Source: CAJLIR01 sp964408085
GTDB taxonomy: Bacteria > Bacillota_I > Bacilli_A > RF39 > UBA660
DNA length: 34,088 nt
Assembly: GCA_964408085.1 (NCBI GenBank)
Contig: CAYOYB010000014.1
Span: 1-34,088, forward strand
Direction: 5' to 3'
Below the pieces are notes generated by a model that did no database searches, was not told the origin of the DNA, and saw only the letters and a program-made list of their open reading frames with translations. Below, one piece after another: positions 22,308 to 31,331 of the stretch (position 1 is the first letter of the stretch; the number at the start of each line of letters is the position of its first letter). Both the position numbers and the translations under genes were made by a program.

Positions 22308-24410
22308 TCAATTATCAAAGCTAAAATTTATTTTTCCATCATTATCTAAAACTAAATAACCAGAAAATGTTTTATCATTTTTTGATTTAAAACCATTTAT
22401 TTTAAATGTTTTTTTATTTTTTAATAAATCAATAGCCATATTTTTTGAAATAACCCTTTTACAAATAACAAAATTAATTTTGAAATTGCATCCATCTTTA
22501 TAACCTGTACAGCCATAATTATAGCGCGTTTTAACAACATTTTTACCACATAGTGGGCAAATACCTATAACATCATTAAAAAAGCCTGTATCAGTGTTTA
22601 TTCCACTATTATTTCGTTTATCAAAAACATCTTTTATTTCCTTTTTAGTAAGTTCAACAACATCATCAATTGTTAATTCACCACGAAAAACTTTTTTTAA
22701 ACCTTGACCTAAAGTACTAGTTTTATATTTATCCATATTAATATTCATCTGTAGTAATGATTCTATTAAATATTCGCCACCAGGTAATATATAGTAAACA
22801 TCTTTTTTTAGTTCGATATATTTACTATTAATAGCATTCTCAATTATACCTGTTCTTGTTGCTTCTGTACCTAATTCTAAACCTTCAAAAATTGCTTTAT
22901 AATCTTCACTATCATCTTCATTTTCATCATCAATTTTTGCTTTATCATCTTTAAAAGGATTCTTTAAATAATTATTTAATGTTTCAATTGTATAATGTTT
23001 AGGTGGTGTTTTTTTCTTTTCTTTAGGTTCAAAATTGATATTAACTTCATCATCAATATTTAAATTTGGTAATATTTTATCATTTTTAGTATACTCATCA
23101 TATTTTGTCCAACCTTTCTCCATAATAACATTACCTTTTAAAATAAATTCTTCTAAATCACCAACTTTAATTTTAATTTCTGTCTTTTCTATCTTACATT
23201 CTTCACTACAAAATACAGCAATAAATCGATTAATAACTGCTGAATAAACTAAATTTTCATCAGCAGATAATCGTGATTTATCAGGAATTTTATACGTTGG
23301 TGTAAGGGCTGAATGTGATTCAATTTTACTATCATCAAAAATAGTTTTCTGATCTTTAAATTTAACAGGATAATTTAACTTTGAAAAATTTTCCAATATT
23401 TTTTTAATTTTATCTTTTTCATTAGTTGCTAAATATTCTGAGTTTGTTCTTGGATAAGTTAAATAACCTTCCTCATACAATTTTTGAACAATAGATAAAG
23501 ATTTATCCATAGGCATTTTATACTTTTTCCCTAAATAGTTTTGCAATTTAGTTAAAGAATATAATTTACCAGGCGCTAAAACATCTTTTTTTACATTTTT
23601 ATCTATAACAATAGCTTTTTCTTGATTATATTTATCACATAATTTTTTTGCTTTATCTAATTCATTTTTATCAAATTTTTCTTTAGAATTTAATTCAATA
23701 ATTTCACCATTGGTTTCAGCTTCTGAAGTAATACCATAATAAATATCAGGAACAAAATCTTTAATACTTTTATCACGATCATATATAGCTTTTACAATTG
23801 GAACAATTACCCTTCCTACTCTAAGTAAAGTCCCTGTTTTTAATGTTGCATAACGTGTTAAATTGACACCATATAACCAATCAATATAAGTTCTAGCCAA
23901 ACCTTCATTAGCAAGATTATCATATTCAAGCTCATTTTTCATTTCTTTTAAGCCTTGGCTAACTGTTTCAGGTGTTTGGTCAGGTAACCACAATCTTAAT
24001 AATTCTTTTTCTGTTTCTAAAGCATTTTCAATACATAAACGAACAATTATTTCTCCTTCACGATCAGAGTCGCCCGCATTGACAATTTTTTCGACATCTT
24101 GTCGATTACATAAATTTTTAATAATATTAAATTGTTTTAAAATTCCTTTATCAATTTGTTTATCTTTATCTTTTTTTAAAGAAAATTTGAATTTTTCAGG
24201 AAAACAGGGAATATTATCTAAATTCCACTTTATATTATCTATTTTTTGTTCAGAATAATCTTCAATATCATACAACGTAAATAAATGCCCAAAAGCCCAA
24301 GTTACAATATAATCTTGGTTTTCAAAATATCCATCCATTTTTTTCATAGTTCCAATGCCAGCTACAATATTACGTGCTAATGATGGCTTCTCGGCAATTA
24401 TTAAAATCAT
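22308..24410 (-). CDS. topB: DNA topoisomerase III
   Basis: This type IA topoisomerase relaxes and decatenates DNA through a 5'-phosphotyrosine link. The 700-aa product begins with the Toprim domain (LIIAEKPSLARNI; AGDSDREGEIIVRL, with the DxDxE metal site). The active-site Tyr is Tyr319 in GYLTYPRTNSEY. SHSALTPT and ATRTGIIENAI mark the central domains. The C-terminus has a Cys zinc-ribbon-like unit (GICPLCGKNVV, then two more Cys) followed by a topoisomerase C-terminal repeat. This form occurs both on chromosomes and on conjugative elements of Firmicutes; no conjugation genes are nearby, so a chromosomal copy is more likely. An AGGAG site precedes the ATG. Confidence 0.96.
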   Translation of the reverse strand: MILIIAEKPSLARNIVAGIGTMKKMDGYFENQDYIVTWAFGHLFTLYDIEDYSEQKIDNIKWNLDNIPCFPEKFKFSLKKDKDKQIDKGILKQFNIIKNLCNRQDVEKIVNAGDSDREGEIIVRLCIENALETEKELLRLWLPDQTPETVSQGLKEMKNELEYDNLANEGLARTYIDWLYGVNLTRYATLKTGTLLRVGRVIVPIVKAIYDRDKSIKDFVPDIYYGITSEAETNGEIIELNSKEKFDKNELDKAKKLCDKYNQEKAIVIDKNVKKDVLAPGKLYSLTKLQNYLGKKYKMPMDKSLSIVQKLYEEGYLTYPRTNSEYLATNEKDKIKKILENFSKLNYPVKFKDQKTIFDDSKIESHSALTPTYKIPDKSRLSADENLVYSAVINRFIAVFCSEECKIEKTEIKIKVGDLEEFILKGNVIMEKGWTKYDEYTKNDKILPNLNIDDEVNINFEPKEKKKTPPKHYTIETLNNYLKNPFKDDKAKIDDENEDDSEDYKAIFEGLELGTEATRTGIIENAINSKYIELKKDVYYILPGGEYLIESLLQMNINMDKYKTSTLGQGLKKVFRGELTIDDVVELTKKEIKDVFDKRNNSGINTDTGFFNDVIGICPLCGKNVVKTRYNYGCTGYKDGCNFKINFVICKRVISKNMAIDLLKNKKTFKINGFKSKNDKTFSGYLVLDNDGKINFSFDN

Positions 24411-24450
24411 ATTACTGCTCCTCTATATATACTTATTATACCAAAAATCA

Positions 24451-24480
24451 AAAGAAAAAGAATCAGTTTTTTACTAATTC
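24451..24480 (-). terminator. Intrinsic terminator of xerD-deoB
   Basis: On the minus strand, an 8-bp stem with one G-T pair (24473-24480 with 24460-24467) has a 5-nt loop and a T-rich tail. The stem begins in the deoB stop codon. Confidence 0.65.
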
Positions 24481-25643
24481 TATTTTAATTTTTCTAAAAA
24501 GCTCTTACCAATTTTTGGCATTTCAACACCAAAATTATCAGCAATAGTTGCACCAATATCAGCAAACGTTTGCAAGTATGGTAGTTCGCCTCTTCCTTTA
24601 AAATTTCTAGAAAAAATTAATACAGGAACATTTTCTCTAGTATGGTCAGTTCCAATGTAAGTTGGATCATTACCATGATCAGCTGTAATTATTAATAAAT
24701 CATCTGGTTTTAAAGAATTAACAACGTTAGGCAAATATTTATCAAATTCGCTTAAAGACTTAGCATAACCTTCTACATCTCTACAATGACCATATTTACT
24801 ATCAAAATCATTTAAATTTGTAAAACTTAATCCTTTAAAATTTAATTTCATCAACTTAACTAATTTTTTTATTGCGTCTAAATTATCTGTGGTTCTAGTA
24901 GTAGCTGTAATTCCTCTATTATTAAATAAATCACTTATTTTGCCAATTGATAATACATCATAGCCTTTATCTTTTAAATTATCTAAAACAGTTTTTTCTG
25001 TTGGATTTATCGCATAGTCATGTCTATTACTAGTTCTTTCAAAAGCTCCAGGTTTACCTTTAAAAGGGTTGGCAATAACACGTCCTATTCGCCATTCTTC
25101 ATTCAAAGTTAACTTACGAACAATTTCACAAATACGATATAGCTCTTTAACAGGAATAATTGATTCATGAGCCGCAATATGCAAAACTGAATCTGCTGAT
25201 GTATATATAATTAAATTACCAGTTTTCATATGTTCAACACCAAGTCGTTCAATTATTTCAGTACCATTTTCGCTACAATTACCAATAACATGACGATCAG
25301 TCTCATATTCTATTGCTTTAATTAATTCCTTAGGAAATCCATTTTCTGTAAATGTTTTAGGTGCTATATCTGTTTTTAACCCCATTAATTCTAAGTGTCC
25401 AGTTAGAGAATCTTTACCATTACTAATAGGTAAAGCTTTAGTATAATAACCAAGTGTTTTTTCATCGCTAATATCTAAAATATTATAAAGTCCCATTTTT
25501 TCTAAATTTGGCAATTTAACATTAGTTTTTTCAATAATATGACCAAGAGTATTAGCTGGACCATCACCATATTTATCAGAGTCTTTGGCTGAGCCTACAC
25601 CAACTGAATCTAAAACCACTAAAAAAACTCTTTTATATTTCAT
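24480..25643 (-). CDS. deoB: Phosphopentomutase
   Basis: DeoB interconverts ribose or deoxyribose 1- and 5-phosphate in nucleoside salvage. The 387-aa product has the usual length. It belongs to the alkaline-phosphatase-like metalloenzymes: the first metal ligand is Asp12 in VVLDSVGVG, followed by DGPANTLGHI, GKDSLTGHLELMG (holding the phosphorylated Thr) and the C-terminal metal site LLIITADHGNDPTYIGTDHTRE. AGAGGAG precedes the ATG. It follows xerD by 24 nt in the order known from Bacillus (ripX-drm). Purine nucleoside phosphorylase, often next, is absent here. Confidence 0.97.
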   Translation of the reverse strand: MKYKRVFLVVLDSVGVGSAKDSDKYGDGPANTLGHIIEKTNVKLPNLEKMGLYNILDISDEKTLGYYTKALPISNGKDSLTGHLELMGLKTDIAPKTFTENGFPKELIKAIEYETDRHVIGNCSENGTEIIERLGVEHMKTGNLIIYTSADSVLHIAAHESIIPVKELYRICEIVRKLTLNEEWRIGRVIANPFKGKPGAFERTSNRHDYAINPTEKTVLDNLKDKGYDVLSIGKISDLFNNRGITATTRTTDNLDAIKKLVKLMKLNFKGLSFTNLNDFDSKYGHCRDVEGYAKSLSEFDKYLPNVVNSLKPDDLLIITADHGNDPTYIGTDHTRENVPVLIFSRNFKGRGELPYLQTFADIGATIADNFGVEMPKIGKSFLEKLK

Positions 25644-25667
25644 ACTTAACTCCTCTTTCTATTCTTT

Positions 25668-26573
25668 TTATTTAGAATGTGGATGACTATTCTGATAATC
25701 ATCACTTATTTTATTTTTAGAAATATGTGTATATATTTGAGTTGTCGCAATATCAGAATGTCCCAATAATTCTTGAATACTTCTTAAATCAGCTCCATAA
25801 TTTAACATATGTGTTGCAAAAGAATGTCTCAAAGTATGTGGTGAAATTTCTGTTTTAATATTTTTGTCTATAGCAATAGCCTTTATTATTTTAAAGAAAG
25901 CTTGTCTAGACATCTTATCACCAAGACTAGATAAAAACAAATAATCCGAACTTTGTTTTTTTAATAAATCTTTTCTATATACAAATATATACGTTTTTAA
26001 TGCGTTCAGTGCACAATCACCAATTGGTACTATTCTTTCTTTAGAACCTTTTCCAAAAACTCTAACAAGGGCCTCATCTAAAGAAATATCAACAACCTTT
26101 AAATTTATTAATTCGCTTATTCTAAGACCACTAGAATACATTAATTCAAGCATAGCCTTATTGCGAGCTGAATATTTATCAAAAACATCTATATTTAGCA
26201 ATTGATCTACTTCTTCAACTGATAAAACATTTGGTAAATTTTTAGGTAATTTTGGTAAATCAATAAACATAACTAGATTATTATCTAAATATTCTTCTGC
26301 TACTAAAAATTTGTAAAAAGAACGCAATGTCGAAATACTATGAGAAATACTTTTTTCGCTCAAATCAGAATCATTTAAATATTTTAAATAATTACGTAAA
26401 TCATCTTTATTAATATTTTTTATAGAAATATTTTTAAAGAAATTAAAGAATTTTTCTAAATCATTTTTATATGAAAAAATTGTATCCTCACTATATTTTT
26501 TGTCTATTAGTAGATAATTTATGAAATCTTTTCCTTCTTGTTTAAAATCAATGTTATAATTTAGTGCCTTCAT
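25668..26573 (-). CDS. xerD: Tyrosine recombinase XerD-like
   Basis: This recombinase resolves chromosome dimers at dif together with XerC. The 301-aa product has the SAM-like N-terminal core-binding domain (about 10-100) and the catalytic domain (about 115-290). The catalytic residues are complete: Arg151 in SGLRISE, Lys175 in GKGSKER, His246 and Arg249 in PHTLRHSF, His272 in LGHSDIATT and the nucleophile Tyr281. The linkage to deoB and the length favour the housekeeping XerD rather than a phage integrase. A good sigma-A promoter lies just upstream and GGTGGAAG is the ribosome binding site. Confidence 0.94.
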   Translation of the reverse strand: MKALNYNIDFKQEGKDFINYLLIDKKYSEDTIFSYKNDLEKFFNFFKNISIKNINKDDLRNYLKYLNDSDLSEKSISHSISTLRSFYKFLVAEEYLDNNLVMFIDLPKLPKNLPNVLSVEEVDQLLNIDVFDKYSARNKAMLELMYSSGLRISELINLKVVDISLDEALVRVFGKGSKERIVPIGDCALNALKTYIFVYRKDLLKKQSSDYLFLSSLGDKMSRQAFFKIIKAIAIDKNIKTEISPHTLRHSFATHMLNYGADLRSIQELLGHSDIATTQIYTHISKNKISDDYQNSHPHSK

Positions 26574-26591
26574 ATATCTTCCACCATTATA

Positions 26592-26620
26592 ATTATAAAC
26601 TAGATAATAAAAAAAGTCAA
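26592..26620 (-). promoter_or_regulatory. Sigma-A promoter of xerD-deoB
   Basis: On the minus strand TTGACT (complement of 26615-26620) and TATAAT (complement of 26592-26597) have a 17-nt spacer, about 18 nt before the xerD ATG. Confidence 0.75.
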
Positions 26621-26662
26621 AATAAATTTATATAATTAAGTTATACAAATAATATGTAATAA

Positions 26663-27253
26663 TTATTTTTTAACTAAAGTTTTAATAACTTGTGCTTGAT
26701 CTTTTAAAACTACTGCCTCAATATCAGGTTCTTCAGCAATATCTTCTTTATTTTCCATATATAATACTTTAGTATCTTTAGAATTATCAATACAAACAGT
26801 TAAATTCGCTAAATTATCTTTACCAGCATATTCAACAATATCTTTAAAATATACTTTCCTAATTTGTTCTACACCCGACACATAATTATCGTTATGAAAA
26901 CTGTAATTTGAATTAACAGTTATTGCTATATCATTATATTTAATGAAGTAGTCATGCCAAACAATGTTGTTCTCAAAGTCATTAGTATCTTTAAGCATTA
27001 TAAAACTAATTTGTTCTAAATTTATACTATCTGTTTCGAAATAGACTGTAATCCAAATTTCTTCTAAATTATCTAAGGTCACAATTTTTAAATTCAAATC
27101 ATTTTTTAATTTGGCATTTACATTAATCCAATTATTGATAGAATATTTTTTTCTTTCTATCGCTATTGTTTCTTCAATTATTTCAGAATTTAATTTTTCT
27201 AAAAAATTGTGTAGTTGTTTAAAATTATAATTACTAAAAATTTGTTCTAACAT
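26663..27253 (-). CDS. Uncharacterised 196-aa protein
   Basis: I do not recognise this protein. It is acidic, with no signal peptide or membrane segment. The first 40 residues are helical (FKQLHNFLEKLNSEIIEE). The core (about 45-165) looks like alternating strands with many Asn, Asp and aromatic residues (EEIWITVYFETDSINLEQIS; NIVWHDYFIKYNDIAI). The C-terminus is an acidic linker plus a short basic tail. An AAAGGG site precedes the ATG. It lies between the xerD promoter and another orphan on the same strand, from which a terminator separates it. Codon use is like the neighbours. Confidence 0.68.
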   Translation of the reverse strand: MLEQIFSNYNFKQLHNFLEKLNSEIIEETIAIERKKYSINNWINVNAKLKNDLNLKIVTLDNLEEIWITVYFETDSINLEQISFIMLKDTNDFENNIVWHDYFIKYNDIAITVNSNYSFHNDNYVSGVEQIRKVYFKDIVEYAGKDNLANLTVCIDNSKDTKVLYMENKEDIAEEPDIEAVVLKDQAQVIKTLVKK

Positions 27254-27332
27254 AAAAATTCCCTTTCTTTTAGTAAAATGTGTAACTTTTTAATTATCTT
27301 TTTATAAATCCTTTTATTACAACTAATCAAAT

Positions 27333-27380
27333 AAAAAGAATTATTGAATTACAATTTATTCATTCGAATAATTCTTTTTT
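27333..27380 (-). terminator. Intrinsic terminator of the 194-aa orphan
   Basis: A 13-bp perfect stem (27333-27345 with 27367-27379), with a further 4-bp inner pairing, is followed on the minus strand by a T-rich tract. It directly follows the stop codon of the gene at 27386. Confidence 0.75.
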
Positions 27381-27385
27381 GTCTA

Positions 27386-27970
27386 TTAATATTTAATGCC
27401 AAAAAGACCAATTTGACTATTTGCAAGCTTCTTAGTTTTTTGTTTTGAAGTAAAAGCTTGTTCTTTATAATTTCTAAGAACTGATTGAGTCATATTTTCT
27501 CTAATTGCAATTGCGATGTTATAAAACATTCGAAGTAACTCGCACTCAGCTATTACACTAGCTTTATATTTTTGAATTCTCAACTCTAATCTTATTATTT
27601 CAGCATCAACATATCCTCTGTCTACTTCGGGATACTGAGTTATTATATGAGAATTGCCACAAGGTGTTGTATCAAAAAAATTAATCGTTTCAAATTGCCC
27701 ATCATAACCCTTAACATCCCTTATTCCATGAAATACAAAAGGAGAGCTAACACTTATAGGAGCAAGTTTGAATAACTCTATAACTTTTTCAGGATGATAT
27801 ACACCAAAAATAAATCTCTCTCCTGTATAAGAACTACTAGGATCAACTACAATTCCTTCAAACCATCCATCATCTTGCAATAAAAGTGTTCCTTCCCACA
27901 TATCTCTTTCATTGAAATCATAATTATTGGACATATTCCAATAACCCTTAATATCCATTAAATTTGCCAT
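27386..27970 (-). CDS. Uncharacterised 194-aa protein
   Basis: I do not recognise this protein. The N-terminal 115 residues look like a compact beta-barrel-type domain: MDIKGYWNMSNNYDFNERDM leads into WEGTLLLQDDGWFEG, then RFIFGVYHP, PFVFHGIRDVKG and FETINFFDT. The C-terminal part (about 118-175) is helical and basic. No signal peptide or membrane segment is seen. The ATG at 27970 has GGGAGG about 7 nt upstream; an in-frame ATG at 27985 overlaps that site. A TATAAT lies upstream (complement near 27990-27996), and a strong terminator follows, so it is a single-gene unit. The alternating hydrophobic strands recall lipocalin-like folds, but nothing more can be claimed. Confidence 0.68.
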   Translation of the reverse strand: MANLMDIKGYWNMSNNYDFNERDMWEGTLLLQDDGWFEGIVVDPSSSYTGERFIFGVYHPEKVIELFKLAPISVSSPFVFHGIRDVKGYDGQFETINFFDTTPCGNSHIITQYPEVDRGYVDAEIIRLELRIQKYKASVIAECELLRMFYNIAIAIRENMTQSVLRNYKEQAFTSKQKTKKLANSQIGLFGIKY

Positions 27971-28275
27971 AACAAAACCTCCCATTTAAGTTATTATACA
28001 TCTTTTTCTAGAGTTTTACCAGTTTTTTATACTATCTTTTATGTATATCTATAAAAATACTATCAAACCATATATTTGCAAAATAGTAAATTGTGGTAAA
28101 GTAAATTTAAAATTCTACTTATATGCTTTAAAATAAACACACCAAAATATTGGAATGTCAATTTTAATAAGATAAATTAACTTATACTTCCTATTATAAA
28201 TAATTAAAATTATTAATTTTATGATTAACTTTTCTTTTTATATTATTTTTGGTAAAATTATTCTAGGTGATTAAC
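27971..28275. other. 305-nt divergent intergenic region
   Basis: It holds the leader of the 194-aa orphan on the left and the rarA promoter and ribosome binding site on the right. The middle is AT-rich with no reading frame carrying a ribosome binding site. I see no RNA gene or repeat beyond a short A/T-only palindrome near 28205-28221. Confidence 0.5.
28250..28258 (+). promoter_or_regulatory. Extended -10 promoter of rarA-gpsA
   Basis: TGG-TAAAAT ends 17 nt before the ATG at 28276, with AGGTGAT between. It is the same arrangement as at nusB and mutS. Confidence 0.45.
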
Positions 28276-29487
28276 ATGTCAGAACCATTAGCAATTAAAA
28301 TGCGACCTAAAAAATTAGATGATATTGTAGGTCAGCAACACTTAATTGGCGAAAATAAAATAATAAGAAATTTAGTAAATAATAAAAAATTATTTTCAAT
28401 GATTTTATATGGTAAACCGGGTATTGGTAAAACAACTATTGCTACAGCCATAACAGAAGAATTAAATTTACGTTATCGCTTATTAAATGCAACTATAAAT
28501 AATAAAAAAGATTTTGATGTTGTTGTTGAAGAAGCAAAAATGTATGGCAATATGGTTGTCATTATGGATGAAATCCATCGTCTTAATAAAGATAAGCAGG
28601 ATTTACTACTACCCTATTTGGAAAGTGGTTTAATAACCTTAATTGGTATGACAACCTCAAATCCATATCATAAAATTAATCCTGCTATTCGTAGTCGTTG
28701 TCAAATTTTCGAACTAAAAGAATTAGAAACAAAAGATATAAAGCAAGGATTAAAAAAAGTCGTTGAACAAAACATTTTAGAAAATATTCAAATAGATGAT
28801 GAAAGTTTAGATTTAATAAGTAGATTAGCTAGTGGCGATTTAAGATATGCTTATAATTTATTAGAGGTAGCCTATTATTCTACTAATGATTTTAAAATAA
28901 ATACTGATATAATTAAAAATATAAATAGCAAACCTGTTTTTTTTCATGATAAAAATGATGATGGGTATTATGACGCAATTAGTGCTTTTCAAAAATCAAT
29001 TCGTGGTAGTGATGTTAATGCAGCATTGCACTACTTAGCTAGATTAATTGAAGCAGAAGACTTAGATATTATTTATCGCAGAATGACAGTTATTGCTTAT
29101 GAGGATATTGGTTTAGCTAATTCGTCTATGGGGACAAAAGTAGATGCTGCTATTAATGCTTGTGAAAGACTTGGTTTACCAGAAGCCCAAATTATATTAG
29201 CTAATATTGTTATTGAACTAGCTTTATCTCCTAAATCCAATAGTGCATACCTAGCAATAGATGCTGCTCTAAACGATATCAGACTTGGAAATACTGGCAA
29301 TGTTCCTAATCATATAAAAACAAATTCTAAAGATTATTTATATCCTCATAACTATCCTAATCATTTTGTAAAACAACAATATTTACCAGATAAATTAGTT
29401 GGTAAAAAATATTATCAACCTGGTAATAATATAAATGAACGAAAATTAAAAGAAATAATGACTAAATTGGAGGAATTAAATAAATGA
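28276..29487 (+). CDS. rarA: Replication-associated recombination protein A (AAA+ ATPase, MgsA/RarA)
   Basis: RarA is a clamp-loader-like AAA+ ATPase that acts at stalled replication forks. The 403-aa product has RPKKLDDIVGQQHLIG at the N-terminus, Walker A YGKPGIGKTT (45-54), Walker B VVIMDEIHRLNK (94-105), sensor region MTTSNPYHKINPAIRSRC, and the C-terminal tetramerisation domain (about 240-403) with AIRGSDVNAALHYLARLIEA-like sequence and AYEDIGLANS. I chose the ATG at 28276 because AGGTGAT precedes it; the GTG at 28267 lies within that site. Its stop overlaps the gpsA start by 4 nt (ATGA), so the two are coupled. Confidence 0.96.
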   Translation: MSEPLAIKMRPKKLDDIVGQQHLIGENKIIRNLVNNKKLFSMILYGKPGIGKTTIATAITEELNLRYRLLNATINNKKDFDVVVEEAKMYGNMVVIMDEIHRLNKDKQDLLLPYLESGLITLIGMTTSNPYHKINPAIRSRCQIFELKELETKDIKQGLKKVVEQNILENIQIDDESLDLISRLASGDLRYAYNLLEVAYYSTNDFKINTDIIKNINSKPVFFHDKNDDGYYDAISAFQKSIRGSDVNAALHYLARLIEAEDLDIIYRRMTVIAYEDIGLANSSMGTKVDAAINACERLGLPEAQIILANIVIELALSPKSNSAYLAIDAALNDIRLGNTGNVPNHIKTNSKDYLYPHNYPNHFVKQQYLPDKLVGKKYYQPGNNINERKLKEIMTKLEELNK

Positions 29488-30443
29488 AAATTTCAATACT
29501 TGGAGCTGGTGCTTATGGCCTAGCTTTAGCAAATATTTTAAGTGATAAAAACGATGTAATAGTTTATTCTATTATAAAAAAAGAGATTGATGATTTAAGA
29601 CTAACATATAAAAATGATAAACTGTTTCCTAATATAACATTATCTAAAAAAATTACCTTTACTAATAATATTGACGATGCAATAAAAAATATTGACTTAA
29701 TAATTATTGCTATTCCTACTAATTATATTGAAGATACAATTAAGTTATTAAATGACAAAATAAGTGAGAATATAAATATTTGTATTGCCTCTAAAGGAAT
29801 AAACGATGATACAAATAAATTTGCTTATGATATTGTTAAAGATACATTAAAAACAAAAAATATATCTATTTTATCTGGACCTAGTTTTGCTATAGATACT
29901 ATCAAAAAAGAAACAATACTATTAACATTAGCTGGCGATAATTTAAATGAAGTAAAAAATATTTTTCCATCAGACTATATAAAAATTGAAACTACTGATG
30001 ATATAATTGGTGTTGAACTTTCAGGAACTTTAAAAAATATATTTGCGATTGCCTGTGGTATATTAGAAGGAATGAATGCATCAGAATCAACTAAAGCATC
30101 GTTTTTAACAAAAGTAATAAATGAAGCAAAAAAACTAATTATTGAATTTGGTGGTAACCAAGACACTATCTTTTATTCAAGTGGAATTGGAGATATTATT
30201 TTAACTTGTAGTAGTAAAAAAAGTCGTAATTTTACATTTGGTTATTTAATAGGAAAAAGTACTGATAAAAATGAAATAAATATTTATTTAAAAAACAATA
30301 CAGTTGAAGGTTTTGATGCTTTGCTTTCTATTAATAAATTATTGCAACTAAAAAATATTAATAATGAACTTATAAATTTGATTCATAATATCATTATTAA
30401 TGAAGAAAATCCTAGTTCACTATTAGACTATATAATAAAATAA
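29484..30443 (+). CDS. gpsA: Glycerol-3-phosphate dehydrogenase [NAD(P)+]
   Basis: GpsA makes sn-glycerol 3-phosphate from dihydroxyacetone phosphate for phospholipid synthesis. The 319-aa product starts with the nucleotide-binding fold (ISILGAGAYGLALANIL, about 2-18). Family motifs follow: IASKGIND, ILSGPSFAIDTIKKE, GVELSGTLKNIFAIACGILE (with the catalytic Lys) and SSGIGDIILTCSSKKSRN. The first motif is usually GxGxWG; here Tyr replaces Trp. It overlaps rarA by 4 nt, with GGAGG inside the end of rarA as its ribosome binding site. The pairing with rarA has no evident functional logic. Confidence 0.95.
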   Translation: MKISILGAGAYGLALANILSDKNDVIVYSIIKKEIDDLRLTYKNDKLFPNITLSKKITFTNNIDDAIKNIDLIIIAIPTNYIEDTIKLLNDKISENINICIASKGINDDTNKFAYDIVKDTLKTKNISILSGPSFAIDTIKKETILLTLAGDNLNEVKNIFPSDYIKIETTDDIIGVELSGTLKNIFAIACGILEGMNASESTKASFLTKVINEAKKLIIEFGGNQDTIFYSSGIGDIILTCSSKKSRNFTFGYLIGKSTDKNEINIYLKNNTVEGFDALLSINKLLQLKNINNELINLIHNIIINEENPSSLLDYIIK

Positions 30444-30467
30444 AAACAGGAGTTCCTGTTTTTTTAT
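30442..30467. terminator. Bidirectional terminator between gpsA and the 260-aa orphan
   Basis: A 9-bp perfect stem (30442-30450 with 30455-30463) has an AGTT loop, flanked by A and T runs. It overlaps the gpsA stop codon and sits just after the end of the convergent minus-strand gene. Confidence 0.85.
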
Positions 30468-30468
30468 T

Positions 30469-31251
30469 TTAGTATAATTTAAATACCTTACAACTATCTT
30501 TTTCGCCATCATTTTCAGTTTGGTCATCTTTATTAAAATTATTAATATCATCATCTGTTTTCAAATTATTTAAGCATTGCATAAATTCTAAAGAAAAAAC
30601 TTCATCGATATATCTTTTCATATTACTATCAAAATATGTTATTTCACTATTTGCTTTTGTATCAAATGGAACACTAGAAAATAGTATTTTGTTTGATATC
30701 GCTACATTGTCCTTCTCATGTTTCATCCATCTAATTGGTTCAATTAAAAATTTTTTATTTTTGATAATAACAAATTTATGCCCTAACATATTATCTGTTA
30801 AATAAACTGGTATATCAAGATAATTAAACATAAAAAAATCTTCAAACTCGCTAAAATTTCCTTCATATAATAATTCACTTTGTATATACTCGCCAAAATC
30901 AAATTCAAAAATATCTTCTGAAATATATTTTATATTTGAAGCATCTTCTTTAACATCATCATAATTTAAAGTTAAACGAGCACCAATTCCTATACAATTT
31001 GGCTTTAAAATTTTCATTTTAATCCTACCATCATCTAGTATATTAATAGCTGAAGCATATTTTTTATTGATTACATCTTTAATATAATAAAAATTAGAAT
31101 TTTCACTTAATTTAATATTACAATTATTTACAGTATAATTTAATGCATAATCAGTGTAAGTAGCTTTAAGATTGTTTAAATCTTGAAAAATATTTAGTCT
31201 GTTTAATCCAACACATTGTTCTAAACTTAATAAACTCATCTTTATTTTCAT
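30469..31251 (-). CDS. Uncharacterised 260-aa protein with a DUF6273-like segment
   Basis: The 260-aa product has no signal peptide or membrane segment. The central part (about 145-220) follows a pattern I associate with DUF6273: PIRWMKHEKDNVAISNKILF, then SVPFD, then TYFDSNMKRYIDEVFSLEFM, parallel to the family's W-x-V...LLSK..L...PF....TW..S.LR.WLN..F. Earlier, FEFDFGEYIQSEL resembles the 'FGxYPQ' lead often seen before that domain. The match is from memory and moderate. The C-terminus is an acidic, disordered tail with one Cys. AGGTGAT precedes the ATG. Upstream a terminator separates it from holA, and a shared terminator with gpsA follows. Confidence 0.65.
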   Translation of the reverse strand: MKIKMSLLSLEQCVGLNRLNIFQDLNNLKATYTDYALNYTVNNCNIKLSENSNFYYIKDVINKKYASAINILDDGRIKMKILKPNCIGIGARLTLNYDDVKEDASNIKYISEDIFEFDFGEYIQSELLYEGNFSEFEDFFMFNYLDIPVYLTDNMLGHKFVIIKNKKFLIEPIRWMKHEKDNVAISNKILFSSVPFDTKANSEITYFDSNMKRYIDEVFSLEFMQCLNNLKTDDDINNFNKDDQTENDGEKDSCKVFKLY

Positions 31252-31297
31252 AAAATCACCTTTTTACATAATACTAACATTAAATCTTTAAAAATGC

Positions 31298-31329
31298 AAT
31301 AAAAAATAACCAATAATTAAATTGATTAC
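31298..31329 (-). terminator. Probable terminator of corA-holA
   Basis: On the minus strand an 8-bp stem with two G-T pairs (31322-31329 with 31306-31313) has an 8-nt loop and a T-rich tail. It is weak but well placed just after the holA stop. Confidence 0.5.
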
Positions 31330-31331
31330 CT

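Noticed and set aside
22308..26573. Integrative element suggested by topB plus a tyrosine recombinase
   Set aside because: xerD is linked to deoB as in Bacillus chromosomes and has its own promoter. No relaxase, coupling protein, excisionase or attachment repeats are seen.
28205..28221. 8-bp A/T-only palindrome upstream of rarA
   Set aside because: It contains no G or C and has a 1-nt loop. It is expected by chance at this composition.
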